DNA from: CAZYFH01 sp965249175
GTDB lineage: Bacteria; Acidobacteriota; Vicinamibacteria; Vicinamibacterales; UBA8438
DNA: 64,000 nucleotides
Direction of reading: 5' to 3'
Assembly (NCBI GenBank): GCA_965249175.1
Contig: OZ252227.1
Coordinates: 6,262,001 to 6,326,000 of the forward strand
Positions 44,632-53,437 of the stretch are shown here, piece after piece. The notes beneath the pieces were generated by a model that was given only the letters and a program-made list of their open reading frames with translations, had not been told where the DNA came from and ran no database searches. Positions within the stretch are counted from its first letter, which is position 1, and each line of letters opens with the position of its first letter. Made by a program: the position numbers and the translations under genes.

Positions 44632-44797
44632 CTAGCAGCCCGTGGTGAGAGTGCCGCTGCATTCGACCGGTGATGCATCCCGCTTGCCGGCGTTGCTCAT
44701 CGGTCAAATACTCCCGGTATTCTCCCTCTTCGCGCCTTGCCAAGCGGGTGCCTCGCCGGTCTCGGTGCGACGCGGCACTGTCGCCACGGGCTGCTAG
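44632..44797. mobile_element. 158-bp MITE-like element with CTAG target duplication (copy 2)
   Basis: The element is 44636-44793 with CTAG on both sides and the same CAGCCCGTGG ends as copy 1. Read on the minus strand it matches copy 1 for nearly its whole length (for example GACCGATGAGCA and GAATACCGGGAGTATT inside). It ends 21 bp before the ATG of the coxS-like gene, taking the place of the natural upstream region. Confidence 0.92.
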
Positions 44798-44818
44798 GCG
44801 TTCTTCGGGAGAGGACAG

Positions 44819-45280
44819 ATGGCCCAGATCTCAGTCACCGTCAACGGCAAGACGCGCGCGGCCAACGTGGAGCCACGGATGCTCCTCGTCCACTTTCTGC
44901 GCGAGCAGCTCAATCTGACCGGCACACACGTCGGCTGCGACACGAGCCAGTGTGGTGCCTGCACCGTGCTCCTCGATAGACGTAGCGCCAAGTCGTGCAC
45001 GATGTTCGCGGTCCAGGCCGATGGCTCCGAGATCACGACGATCGAGGGGCTGGCGACTGACGGCGAGCTGCATCCGCTGCAAGAGGGTTTCTGGGAGGAG
45101 CACGGCTTGCAGTGCGGCTATTGCACGCCGGGCATGATCCTTTCGGCCGTCAACCTGCTGAACGACAACCCGACGCCGAGTGAGCAGGAGATCCGCGACG
45201 GTATCGACGGCAACTTCTGCCGGTGCACCGGCTATCAGCACATCGTCAACGCGATTCAGTACGCCGCGAACAAGAGGTGA
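44819..45280 (+). CDS. coxS: Aerobic CO dehydrogenase-type [2Fe-2S] small subunit
   Basis: 153 residues, near the usual ~155-165. Ferredoxin-type Cys ligands are in HVGCDTSQCGACTVLLD and the helical cluster Cys in CGYCTPGM and CRCTGYQHI. It passes electrons from the molybdenum centre of the large subunit to FAD in the medium subunit. GGGAGAGGACAG precedes the ATG. First of three tightly packed genes; the MITE ends 21 bp upstream. Confidence 0.9.
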   Translation: MAQISVTVNGKTRAANVEPRMLLVHFLREQLNLTGTHVGCDTSQCGACTVLLDRRSAKSCTMFAVQADGSEITTIEGLATDGELHPLQEGFWEEHGLQCGYCTPGMILSAVNLLNDNPTPSEQEIRDGIDGNFCRCTGYQHIVNAIQYAANKR

Positions 45281-45282
45281 GC

Positions 45283-47646
45283 ATGCCCGCGTCCCCTGTG
45301 TTGCCAAAGCTGGTCGGTGAGCGCGTCAAGCGCCGCGAGGACCCGCGTCTCATTCAGGGACGGGGCACGTACGTCGACGACATCAAGATCGTCGGCATGC
45401 TGCACTTGGCCTTCGTGCGCAGTGACGTGGCGCACGGGCGCATCCGCTCGGTCGACACCAGCGCGGCCGAGGCAATGGACGGTGTCGAGGCGGTCTACAC
45501 CGGCGCCCAGATCGCCGATGTCCTCGGCCCGATGCCGATCGGCACGCCGTTTCCGTCGCCGGACCATCGGGCCGTGGCCACCGACATTGTCCGCTATGTC
45601 GGCGAGCCGGTCGCCGTCGTCGTGGCGTCCGACCGCTACATCGCGCGCGACGCGGCCGACACCATCGTCGTCGACTACGAGCGGCTGCCCGCCGTGGTCG
45701 ACACGGAAGAGGCGATGACGGGCAAACCGACCGTCATCCACGCCGACTTCGCGAACAACCTCGCCGTCCCATTCGTGCCGATGGGCACCGGCGTCGACGC
45801 AAAGGGCAACGTGGACGATACGGCCATCGATCAGGCGTTTGCCGACGCCGAGGTCGTGATCTCGCAGCGGATGGTCAACCAGCGTCTCGCCCCGACGGCG
45901 ATGGAGCCCCGTGGGGTCGTGGCCCATTACGAGTTGGGGAAAGAGGCGATGACGATCTGGTCATCGACCCAGAACCCGCACATCCTCCGCTCGTTCATCG
46001 CCGTCATGACCGGTCTGGGGCAAGACCAGGTCCGCGCGATCGCGCCGGAGGTGGGCGGCGGGTTCGGCGCCAAGATCAACATCTACGGCGAGGAGTACGT
46101 CGCGGCAGCCATCTCGAAGCGGCTTGGCCTGCCCGTCAAGTGGGTCGAGGACCGGTCCGAGGCGTTTCTCGCGACGACCCACGGACGCGACATCATCGGC
46201 TACGTCGACCTGGCCGCCAAGCGCGACGGCACCGTGCTCGGCCTGAAGCTGCGGCTCATCGCCGACGTCGGTGCGTACAACATGCTGCTCACGGCCGCCA
46301 TTCCGACGCTCACGATGACGATGGCGAACGCGACCTACGCCATCCCTGCCGTCCGGGCGGCGCTCACCGAGGTCTTCACCAACAAGACGCCGACCGACGC
46401 CTACCGGGGCGCCGGGCGTCCGGAGGCGACGTATTTCGTCGAGCGGGCGATGGATATGCTCGCGCGCGAGCTCCAGATGGATCCGGCCGACGTGCGCCGC
46501 AAGAACTTCATCCAGCCGGACCAGTTTCCCTACACGACACAGACCGGCGCGGTCTACGACTCGGGCGACTACGCGAAGGCGCTCGACCTGGCGCTCGACA
46601 AGGCCGGCTGGGCCGACTTGAAGGCAGAGCGCGATGCGGCACGGGCCGAGGGCCGCCTGGTCGGTCTCGGCCTGTCGATGTATGTCGAGGTGTGTGGGTT
46701 GGGTCCGTCTTCGTCGCTGCCAACGGGCGGCTGGGAGCACGCCCAGGTCACCATCGAGCGCGACGGCCGCATCAGCGCGACGACCGGGGCGTCGCCGCAT
46801 GGCCAGGGCAACGAGACGACGTTCGCCCAGATGTTGGCCGACCAGTTCGGCGTGCCGATCGAGCACATCCGGATCCACCACGGGGACACCGGCGTGGTCA
46901 AGCAAGGCATCGGCACGTTTGGTAGCCGGTCGCAAGCCGTCGGCGGTGCGGCGCTGCATCTGGCCGGCGGCAAGGTCAAGACCAAGATGGCGAAGTTCGC
47001 GGCGGCGCTCCTCGAGGCACACGAAAGCGACTTGGTCTTCGAGAACGGGGCAATCTCGGTGAAGGGGTCTCCATCGTCCGCCAAGTCGTTCGCGGAAGTG
47101 GCGGCGTACGCGTACGTCCCGGTGCCGCTTCCGAAGGGTCTCGACCCTGGCCTGAGCGAAGAGGCGTTCTTCGAACCGGCCAACAACACCTATCCGTTCG
47201 GCTGTCACATCTCGATGCTCGAGATCGATCGCGACACGGGCGAGCCGACGCTGCTGAAGCTCGTGGCGGTGGACGACGCCGGCAATCTCATCAACCCACT
47301 CATCGTCGAAGGTCAAATCCATGGCGGGCTCGCGCAGGGGATCGGTCAGGCGATGATCGAGGAGGTGGCGTATGACGAGGACGGTCAACCGCTGACCGCC
47401 TCGTTCATGGACTACGCGATCCCGCGCGCCGCCGACTTCCCGCGCTTCGAGCTCGACAACACGGTGACACCGACACCGGTGAACCCGTTGGGCGCCAAGG
47501 GGGTGGGTGAGGCCGGAACCCTCGGGTCGACCCCGAGCGTTGTCTCCGCCGCCGTCGACGCGCTGAGCGCGTTCGGCGTGACACACGTCGACATGATGTT
47601 GCGACCGGAGAAGCTCTGGCGCATCATCCAGGGAGGCCAGTCGTGA
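45283..47646 (+). CDS. coxL: Molybdenum hydroxylase large subunit, form II CoxL-like
   Basis: 787 residues from ATG 45283 (2 bp after the coxS stop). GGGFGAKINIYGEEY, DAYRGAGRPEATYFVERAMD and the C-terminal LGAKGVGEAGT are molybdopterin-binding blocks of the xanthine oxidase family. The active-site loop is AYRGAGR, the form II signature, rather than the AYxCSFR of proven CO oxidisers, so the substrate may not be CO. The Cys of form I is absent. The product forms the hydroxylase with the small and FAD subunits. Confidence 0.9.
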   Translation: MPASPVLPKLVGERVKRREDPRLIQGRGTYVDDIKIVGMLHLAFVRSDVAHGRIRSVDTSAAEAMDGVEAVYTGAQIADVLGPMPIGTPFPSPDHRAVATDIVRYVGEPVAVVVASDRYIARDAADTIVVDYERLPAVVDTEEAMTGKPTVIHADFANNLAVPFVPMGTGVDAKGNVDDTAIDQAFADAEVVISQRMVNQRLAPTAMEPRGVVAHYELGKEAMTIWSSTQNPHILRSFIAVMTGLGQDQVRAIAPEVGGGFGAKINIYGEEYVAAAISKRLGLPVKWVEDRSEAFLATTHGRDIIGYVDLAAKRDGTVLGLKLRLIADVGAYNMLLTAAIPTLTMTMANATYAIPAVRAALTEVFTNKTPTDAYRGAGRPEATYFVERAMDMLARELQMDPADVRRKNFIQPDQFPYTTQTGAVYDSGDYAKALDLALDKAGWADLKAERDAARAEGRLVGLGLSMYVEVCGLGPSSSLPTGGWEHAQVTIERDGRISATTGASPHGQGNETTFAQMLADQFGVPIEHIRIHHGDTGVVKQGIGTFGSRSQAVGGAALHLAGGKVKTKMAKFAAALLEAHESDLVFENGAISVKGSPSSAKSFAEVAAYAYVPVPLPKGLDPGLSEEAFFEPANNTYPFGCHISMLEIDRDTGEPTLLKLVAVDDAGNLINPLIVEGQIHGGLAQGIGQAMIEEVAYDEDGQPLTASFMDYAIPRAADFPRFELDNTVTPTPVNPLGAKGVGEAGTLGSTPSVVSAAVDALSAFGVTHVDMMLRPEKLWRIIQGGQS

Positions 47647-48503
47647 TCCCGACCGCGTTCGAATACACACGTGCGACCTCGCTCGACGACGCGCTGGCGA
47701 AGCTCAAGGCCGCGAACGGCGCGGGGAAGATCCTCGCTGGCGGGCACAGCCTCGTTCCGCTCATGAAGCTCCGACTCAGCGAACCGACCGTTCTCGTCGA
47801 CATCGCTCGCATCGCGGAGCTGACCGGCATCCGCGAGGATGGCGGCGCGATTGAGATCGGCGCGGGCACCGTGCACCACGACGTGGCGACGTCGTCGCTA
47901 CTGCGCGACCGCTGCCCCGCGATGGCGGAGACCGCGGCGGCGATCGGCGATCCGCAAGTCCGCAACCGCGGCACGCTCGGCGGTAGCCTTGCGCATGCGG
48001 ACCCGGCGGCCGACTATCCGGCGGTCATGCTCGCGGTCGACGCCGAACTCCACCTCGCCGGCCCGACGGGGTCACGCGTCGTGAAGGCGTCCGAGTTCTT
48101 CCAGGGCGTGTTCACGGTCGATCTCGCGGCGGACGAGATCCTCGTCAAGGTGACGTTTGCGCCGGTCCGTGCCGCGGCATACGCCAAGCTCTACCAGCGC
48201 GCCTCGCGTTTCGCCGTCGTCGGGGTGGCCGCGGCGGTCGACGTGGCCGACGGGGTGATTCGATCGGCGCGTGTCGGACTTACCGGCGCCAGTGCGCACG
48301 CGGTGCGTCTGACCAACGTCGAGACGGCGCTCGCCGGGCAGCCGGCCACGCCGGAGACCATCGCGGCCGCCGCCGCCGCCGCCGTCGCCGGTCAGGGGGT
48401 CGACGACCTGAACGCCGACATTCACGCCAGCGCGGACTACCGACGCGCGATGATCCCCGTCTTTACGAAGCGCGCCGTGGACGCGGCACTGGCTCGCGTC
48501 TAG
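47643..48503 (+). CDS. coxM: FAD-binding medium subunit (CoxM-like)
   Basis: 286 residues, starting at GTG 47643 with a 4-bp GTGA overlap with coxL. FAD-binding motifs are AGGHSLVPLMKLRL and RGTLGGSLAHADPAADY; the CO_deh_flav_C block is ASRFAVVGVAAAVD. It takes electrons from the iron-sulphur subunit. No maturation genes (CoxD, CoxE, CoxF) follow; the Crp-like regulator starts 48 bp later. Confidence 0.92.
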   Translation: MIPTAFEYTRATSLDDALAKLKAANGAGKILAGGHSLVPLMKLRLSEPTVLVDIARIAELTGIREDGGAIEIGAGTVHHDVATSSLLRDRCPAMAETAAAIGDPQVRNRGTLGGSLAHADPAADYPAVMLAVDAELHLAGPTGSRVVKASEFFQGVFTVDLAADEILVKVTFAPVRAAAYAKLYQRASRFAVVGVAAAVDVADGVIRSARVGLTGASAHAVRLTNVETALAGQPATPETIAAAAAAAVAGQGVDDLNADIHASADYRRAMIPVFTKRAVDAALARV

Positions 48504-48550
48504 TGTAGGACGCTGGTCCTCTCCCGGCCGCGCGGTGGTGCGGAGGCGAC

Positions 48551-49237
48551 ATGATCGTCAGCCCAGCGCTTCTCAGAGCGATTCCGCTCTTCTCGACGCT
48601 CTCCGATCCCGAGCTCCAGGCGGTACTGAGGTCCGCAAGACAGCTGCATTTCCCAAAGGACAACGTCGTTTTCCATGAAGGCGACCGTGGCGACTCCTTG
48701 CTCGTCATGTTATCCGGACGTGTCAAGGTCCTCTTGTCGGGAGATCGCGGCCAGGAGCTCATCCTCTCGATCATGGAGCCGCCCAGCTTCCTGGGCGAGA
48801 TCGCGCTCGTGGACGAGTCACCGCGCTCGGCCACGGCCGTGACGCTGACCCGTACGGACGTGCTGGCGGTGACGCAGGAGCAGTTCCACGAGCTCATTGG
48901 AAAACACCAACCGATCGCCCTCAAGATCGTCAGGCAGCTCGCCGGGAGCCTGCGCGACGCAACGGAGCACGTCCGCACCTTGTCCATGTTCGATATCCAC
49001 GGGCGAATCTTGCGGGCGCTGCTCAAGCTCGCGAAGCAGCGGGGCACGAAGCAGCAGACGCGGATCGTGATCCAGCCTCGACCCTCTCATCTGGTGCTCA
49101 GCCAGATGGTTGGATGTTCGCGCGAGACGGTCAGTCGCGCGATGAAGTTGCTGCAGGAAACCGGGCACGTGAGGGTGACGAGAACCGCCTTCGCGCTCGA
49201 GGAACGCACGTTGAGGCAGTACGGACCGCGGGTGTGA
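48551..49237 (+). CDS. Crp/Fnr family regulator, probably cAMP-binding
   Basis: 228 residues. The cyclic-nucleotide pocket has GEIALVDESPRSATAV, with the Glu and Arg that hold cAMP in CRP. The helix-turn-helix is SQMVGCSRETVSRAMKLLQE. No N-terminal Cys cluster is seen, so it is not an FNR type. It follows the cox genes and precedes two STAS genes and a cyclase; a CRP-like palindrome lies 100 bp downstream. Confidence 0.92.
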   Translation: MIVSPALLRAIPLFSTLSDPELQAVLRSARQLHFPKDNVVFHEGDRGDSLLVMLSGRVKVLLSGDRGQELILSIMEPPSFLGEIALVDESPRSATAVTLTRTDVLAVTQEQFHELIGKHQPIALKIVRQLAGSLRDATEHVRTLSMFDIHGRILRALLKLAKQRGTKQQTRIVIQPRPSHLVLSQMVGCSRETVSRAMKLLQETGHVRVTRTAFALEERTLRQYGPRV

Positions 49238-49336
49238 GCGTCCGGCGACCCGAGCTCAAGCCTTCCCCGACCCACGATCGTCGCTGCACGGGGCCTTGAT
49301 CTGGCCTCGGCAGAAGCTGTGTCGCCGTCCGTGGGA

Positions 49337-49352
49337 TGTGATCAGTATCACG
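49337..49352. promoter_or_regulatory. CRP-like palindrome upstream of the STAS gene
   Basis: TGTGATCAGTATCACG matches the CRP consensus TGTGA-N6-TCACA except for the last base, with a perfect GTGAT-cagt-ATCAC dyad. It is 84 bp before the ATG of the first STAS gene and 100 bp after the Crp-like gene. Confidence 0.75.
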
Positions 49353-49435
49353 TCCTTTCGGTGACCATCGACACATCCTTCCCCGTCGACGTTGCCGTAC
49401 GCTCGAAGAATCAGCGATGAGCAAGGAGGTGCTTC

Positions 49436-49870
49436 ATGCTGCGAATAGACGAACGGCTTAGCGACGGCGTCATGGTTCTCGACCTTAGAGGCACGGTGCA
49501 GGTGGGAGGCACGGACGCGATGCTGAGGGACAAGCTCAACAGCGTCGTCCAGCAGGGCTACCGAAAACTCCTCGTCAACATGCGCCGTGTCACCCTCGTC
49601 GACAGCGCGGGTCTTGGCGTGTTCGTGATGGCGCGGGGCACGGTGGCCTCGGTCCACGGGCACATCGCGCTGATGAACGTGACGAACCGCTTCTCGCGTC
49701 TCCTCGTCGTCGCCGGACTGGTGTCCCGCTTCGAGGTCTTCCAGACCGAAGCGTCGGCGCTCAGGTGGTTCTCGACGATGGACACGAGCCAGCCGGAGGT
49801 GTTCGCCCGGCCGGCGATGCGATCGCCATCAGTCACCGGCGATGCTACGCAACACATGCAGGCCCGGTAG
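49436..49870 (+). CDS. STAS-domain anti-sigma antagonist-like protein
   Basis: 144 residues; one STAS domain (about 1-100) with VTLVDSAGLGVFVMA as the phosphosite loop. In SpoIIAA/RsbV the loop is DSSG or DSTG; here the second position is Ala but Ser remains at the first, so it could still be phosphorylated. AAGGAGG lies just before the ATG. A disordered tail of about 40 residues follows. No partner kinase (SpoIIAB/RsbW) is in the window. Confidence 0.85.
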   Translation: MLRIDERLSDGVMVLDLRGTVQVGGTDAMLRDKLNSVVQQGYRKLLVNMRRVTLVDSAGLGVFVMARGTVASVHGHIALMNVTNRFSRLLVVAGLVSRFEVFQTEASALRWFSTMDTSQPEVFARPAMRSPSVTGDATQHMQAR

Positions 49871-49980
49871 ACCCGTTCGCCGCGTCGGTTCATCGCCTGG
49901 GGCGCGGTGGACCGGCGCTTCGCGGGACAGCGTGGCGCGCGCGCCCTATCCGCGCGACACGCCGCCATCGGGGAGGGGGC

Positions 49981-50388
49981 ATGACCATGTTGAGATCCCA
50001 AACGGAGGTGGTCGGCGACGCCGTGGTCGTGACGCTCGCTGGAGTTCTTCAAAGAGGCAGAGATGCGGACGTGTTGCGCGAGCTCGTCGATCGCTTGGTC
50101 CTGCGCGGTGTGTGTCGACTTGTGATCGACTGCGGAAAGGTGGAGCGCATCGACGCAGCAGGTGTCGGGACGTTGGTCTACGCTCAGAGCAGAATCGGTC
50201 TCGCCCGGGGGCGCGTCGCGCTCCTGAACCCGACTGCGCGCGTCCGGCGAGTGCTTGACGTGTGTGGGCTGAGTGGTCTCTTCGCCACGGACGGTCCGGG
50301 AACAGAAGCGCTGGTGGAGGGCACCGCGACGCCGGCGAACGCGCTGCGAAAGCCGGTATCGGTCGGATGCGGCACTTCCGCGAGTTAA
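49981..50388 (+). CDS. Second STAS-domain protein
   Basis: 135 residues from ATG 49981 (GGGGAGGGGGC upstream; in-frame codons further up are not coding). The phosphosite loop is ERIDAAGVGTLVYA, with Ala at both Ser positions, so phosphorylation as in SpoIIAA looks impossible. It may work as a constitutively active antagonist or a binding module. A 110-bp gap separates it from the first STAS gene. Confidence 0.85.
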   Translation: MTMLRSQTEVVGDAVVVTLAGVLQRGRDADVLRELVDRLVLRGVCRLVIDCGKVERIDAAGVGTLVYAQSRIGLARGRVALLNPTARVRRVLDVCGLSGLFATDGPGTEALVEGTATPANALRKPVSVGCGTSAS

Positions 50389-50472
50389 GCTGGTTCCGCG
50401 TCAATTGGGTAGAGCATTGGAGACCGCTCTGCGCCCGTCGAGTCGCCCATGGATAGCCGCACGGAGTGCTAA

Positions 50473-52653
50473 GTGCAAAGGCTGAAGCGAGTTTTGCTCC
50501 TCAGCGTGGCGACCGGATTTCTTGGCGTCTCAGCGAATGCGATGCTGGGCGACCTCCTCGAGGACGGTATCGGTCTACGGTGGCTGTATCTGATGCGCGG
50601 TGCCATCGACGCGCCGCCGGAAGTGATCATCGTGAGCATGGACGAGAGCTCGCGGGCCGTCCTCGATTTACCCGGCAGGACGAGGGATTGGCCCCGATCG
50701 CTTCACGCGAGGCTGATTGATCGGCTCGTCGATCTCGGTGCCTCCGCGATTGCGATTGACATCGACTTTCGCAGAGACACCGACCTTGCCGAGGACGAGG
50801 CGCTGTCGGCGGCCATCGTCACGGCTGGCAACGTGGTGTTGGTCGAACGGGTCGATCGGATCAACGCGCCGGGGTTCCGCGGGTCTCGGACCCAGCAGCC
50901 GATACCGATGCTCGGGAATTCAGCTCGCGCACTCGCTCCCGCCCTGATCCCGGATGTGCCGCTCGTCACTCAGGGCTTGTCGTTCGTGGAGGACCCCAGC
51001 CGCGGAGAGACGCCGACGCTGCCGGCGGCGACGCTCCAGGTCCATGCGTTAGGGCCTCTTGGTGCCTTCCGCCCATCGTTCTTGAATACCGAGGCTCCGG
51101 TACTCAGCCTCATTCCGGATGGCGCCGTGCCGCCGTTGTGGCCCGATTTCCGAGAGGCAATGCGCGCGCTTCGCAGCGAGCTGAAGGGTAACGCTGCGGC
51201 AGCCACCCGCGAGCTCGAGATGTTGGGCTCCGCCTCACCAACGGACGCTCGCGATGACGATATCCGCACGCTCCAGGCGCTGATAAGGATGTATCGCGAC
51301 CCAGGTGTGTTCTACCTCAACTTCTACGGACCGCCAGGGGCGATCCACACGATCCCCTTCCACGCGGCCTTGAACCAAGCCATGACAACCCGCGCCGACA
51401 TAGCGGGCAAGGCCGTCTTCGTTGGCGCCGGGCCGTCGGTCGTCTCGAGTGAGGACCAGGAGGACACCCACCACACGCCGCTCGCCGGCGAGAATGGCGA
51501 GCTGAGCGGGGTCGAAATCCAGGCCACTGCGTTTGCGAACCTGCTCGCGAACGAGATGCTCAGGCCGGTTGGGTTCTATCTCGAGCTCGGCCTTCTGTGG
51601 GGCTTCGGAGCAGGCGTGGTGGGCGTCGGCTATCTGCTTCCGCGCCGGAACGGCGCGGTGGTGGCCCTCCTCGCGGGTGGGGTCTATGCGGCGGCCGCCT
51701 ACGCCGCGTTCAGCTACGGCAACGTGCTGATCCCGCTCGCTGTCCCACTGCTGATCGTGTTGCCCCTGGCCTTCATCGCGGCTCGACTGACGCGATCGCC
51801 ATCCCTCAGGTGGGTCAGTGACGGAGTCTGCCTCCTCACCGATGTCGCTGGCTCCACCGGGGTCTCTGGCCCGTTGCCCGCCGAGCGGCTCCATGAGCTT
51901 CTCGAGCTCTACCGGCACGAGGTCAGAACGGCAGTCGGCAAGTGGTCCGGGTCGGTCGAAGTTCCGCAGGTCGGAGATAGCGTGGTGTGCTTTTGGGCCG
52001 ACCCGCCCGCCTGGTGGGCACGACGGTTGGCCCCCGCATCCTGGAGGACGACGAAGACCGATCGCCTCGTCGATCCACGCCGTCGATACCAGGCGTGCAT
52101 GGCGGCGCTAGAGATCGCGAAAGCGGTGGAACGGTTCAACGCCGATCACTCAGACGAACAACTCCCCACACGGATGGGTCTGCACGTCGGGCGCCTGAGC
52201 ATCGAACAGGATGTCAACGGCGAACGGTGCGGCGTCGCCGGTCACACAGTCCATGTGACGCAGCGGTTGGAACAATTGAACAAGACGTTCTTCAAAAGGA
52301 CTGAGACCACGAGTCCGATGATCTTGACATCGGCGGAGGTGATCGACGGAGTTGATGGTCTCCGTACCCGGTACCTGGGCGTGCATGAGCTCATGGACGT
52401 CGGACCACGTGCCATCTATCAGGTCGTGGGCGCGAAGGAAGGACTCGACGCGACCGACGACGACCTCTGTGAACGTTTCGCCGCGGCATTGCAGCTCTAC
52501 GAAGCCGAGCTCTGGCCCGCCGCGCACCGTGCGTTTCGGGACATCCTCGAGGTCTATCCGACAGACGGCCCTTCTCACTACTTCGCAAAGAAGACTGCGA
52601 CTCAACGTCCCGTAGCGTCCTCTTCAGCCTTAAACGAAGACGACACACGTTGA
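50473..52653 (+). CDS. CHASE2-domain class III adenylate/guanylate cyclase
   Basis: 726 residues from GTG 50473. An N-terminal signal-anchor helix leads to a CHASE2 sensor domain (about 30-360; EVIIVSMDESSRAVLDLPGRTRDWPR), three membrane helices (about 365-450) and a cyclase domain. Metal Asp residues are present in LLTDVAGSTG and VPQVGDSVVCFW. The usual Asn before the catalytic Arg (VNxAxRL) is His here (VHVTQRLEQL), so activity or nucleotide choice may be altered. A short TPR-like tail follows. It could feed cAMP to the Crp-like product three genes upstream. Confidence 0.9.
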   Translation: MQRLKRVLLLSVATGFLGVSANAMLGDLLEDGIGLRWLYLMRGAIDAPPEVIIVSMDESSRAVLDLPGRTRDWPRSLHARLIDRLVDLGASAIAIDIDFRRDTDLAEDEALSAAIVTAGNVVLVERVDRINAPGFRGSRTQQPIPMLGNSARALAPALIPDVPLVTQGLSFVEDPSRGETPTLPAATLQVHALGPLGAFRPSFLNTEAPVLSLIPDGAVPPLWPDFREAMRALRSELKGNAAAATRELEMLGSASPTDARDDDIRTLQALIRMYRDPGVFYLNFYGPPGAIHTIPFHAALNQAMTTRADIAGKAVFVGAGPSVVSSEDQEDTHHTPLAGENGELSGVEIQATAFANLLANEMLRPVGFYLELGLLWGFGAGVVGVGYLLPRRNGAVVALLAGGVYAAAAYAAFSYGNVLIPLAVPLLIVLPLAFIAARLTRSPSLRWVSDGVCLLTDVAGSTGVSGPLPAERLHELLELYRHEVRTAVGKWSGSVEVPQVGDSVVCFWADPPAWWARRLAPASWRTTKTDRLVDPRRRYQACMAALEIAKAVERFNADHSDEQLPTRMGLHVGRLSIEQDVNGERCGVAGHTVHVTQRLEQLNKTFFKRTETTSPMILTSAEVIDGVDGLRTRYLGVHELMDVGPRAIYQVVGAKEGLDATDDDLCERFAAALQLYEAELWPAAHRAFRDILEVYPTDGPSHYFAKKTATQRPVASSSALNEDDTR

Positions 52654-52806
52654 ACGCAGCCGTATTTGTTGGGCAGAAGTGTGCAACTAGCGTACTCGAA
52701 CGACACCGGACTAATAAAGGCGCAGACGCCCAGCAAAAACATGTGGTAAAAGCGTGTCTCGTTCGTCCGGCTGGTCGCGTCGGCCTACTCGGAAGGTTGG
52801 CCGAGA

Positions 52807-53012
52807 ATGCTTCCCAGCAAGACAGTCACTCGTTTCCTCCTCAGCTGGCTCGTACTCTACCTGTTTGCTAGCTCCGCGGAAGCCGCCTGCGATCCGTCCG
52901 AGATCGTCGTTGCCCGCGTCTTCGATTTCCAGAACGAGGTGCGGATTCTGGAGGTCGGAGCGGCCCCTCAGAACGTCCAGAGCCCGAACTGACGTGTGCC
53001 TCGGTGACCGCG
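52807..53012 (+). pseudogene. 5' fragment of a FecR-like exported protein
   Basis: A signal peptide (FLLSWLVLYLFASSAEAA) precedes CDPSEIVVARVFDFQNEVRIL, which resembles the start of FecR-domain proteins. The frame stops at 52992, but another forward frame at 52990-53020 has TDVCLGDRVFVG, the expected LCxGDRV continuation, so a frameshift near 52985 and then a loss of the rest of the gene are likely. It meets the sigma fragment tail to tail near 53010. Assignment rests on short matches and is moderate. Confidence 0.55.
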
Positions 53013-53437
53013 TGTTTGTCGGCAACCGCCAGACGTTCGAGGGCTTCGTGCACCTCGACGACGTCGATGTCAGCATGGCCGACGGTTTCCAGGACGTCGT
53101 CGATGACCACCGTACGCTCTCCTCCGCCCCGTTTGGCGGTTTGCCGTTTGCGAGCGTGATCCACAAGCACGCGCCGCATCTCCTGGGCCGCGATGGCAAG
53201 GAAGTGCGCGCGATTCTGCCAACGCACCTGCCGCTGATTCACGAGGCGTAGGTAGGCTTCGTTGACCAGCGCCGTCGGTTGCAGCGTGTGGTCGGGGCGT
53301 TCTCGTCTCGAGTAGCTTCGCGCCAGGCGGCGAAGCTCGGCGTAGACGAGCGGCATCAAGGCATCCAGCGCCTGCCGGTCCCCATCGCTCCAGGCGATCA
53401 GGAGCTGGGTCACGTCGCCGGGCGGCTGCCGAGACAC
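52868..53437 (-). pseudogene. Truncated ECF sigma factor (TIGR02999-like), region 4 missing
   Basis: From GTG 53437 (AGGAG upstream). DVTQLLIAWSDGDRQALDAL, RRERPDHTLQPTALVNEAYL and WQNRAHFLAIAAQEMRRVLV are clear TIGR02999 blocks. After ALERLAVADKHAV (about base 53010) the homology ends; the remaining ~48 codons are antisense to the FecR-like piece and lack the ELRFFGG/TVKRDW region 4. The product could not bind -35 DNA normally. Confidence 0.75.
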
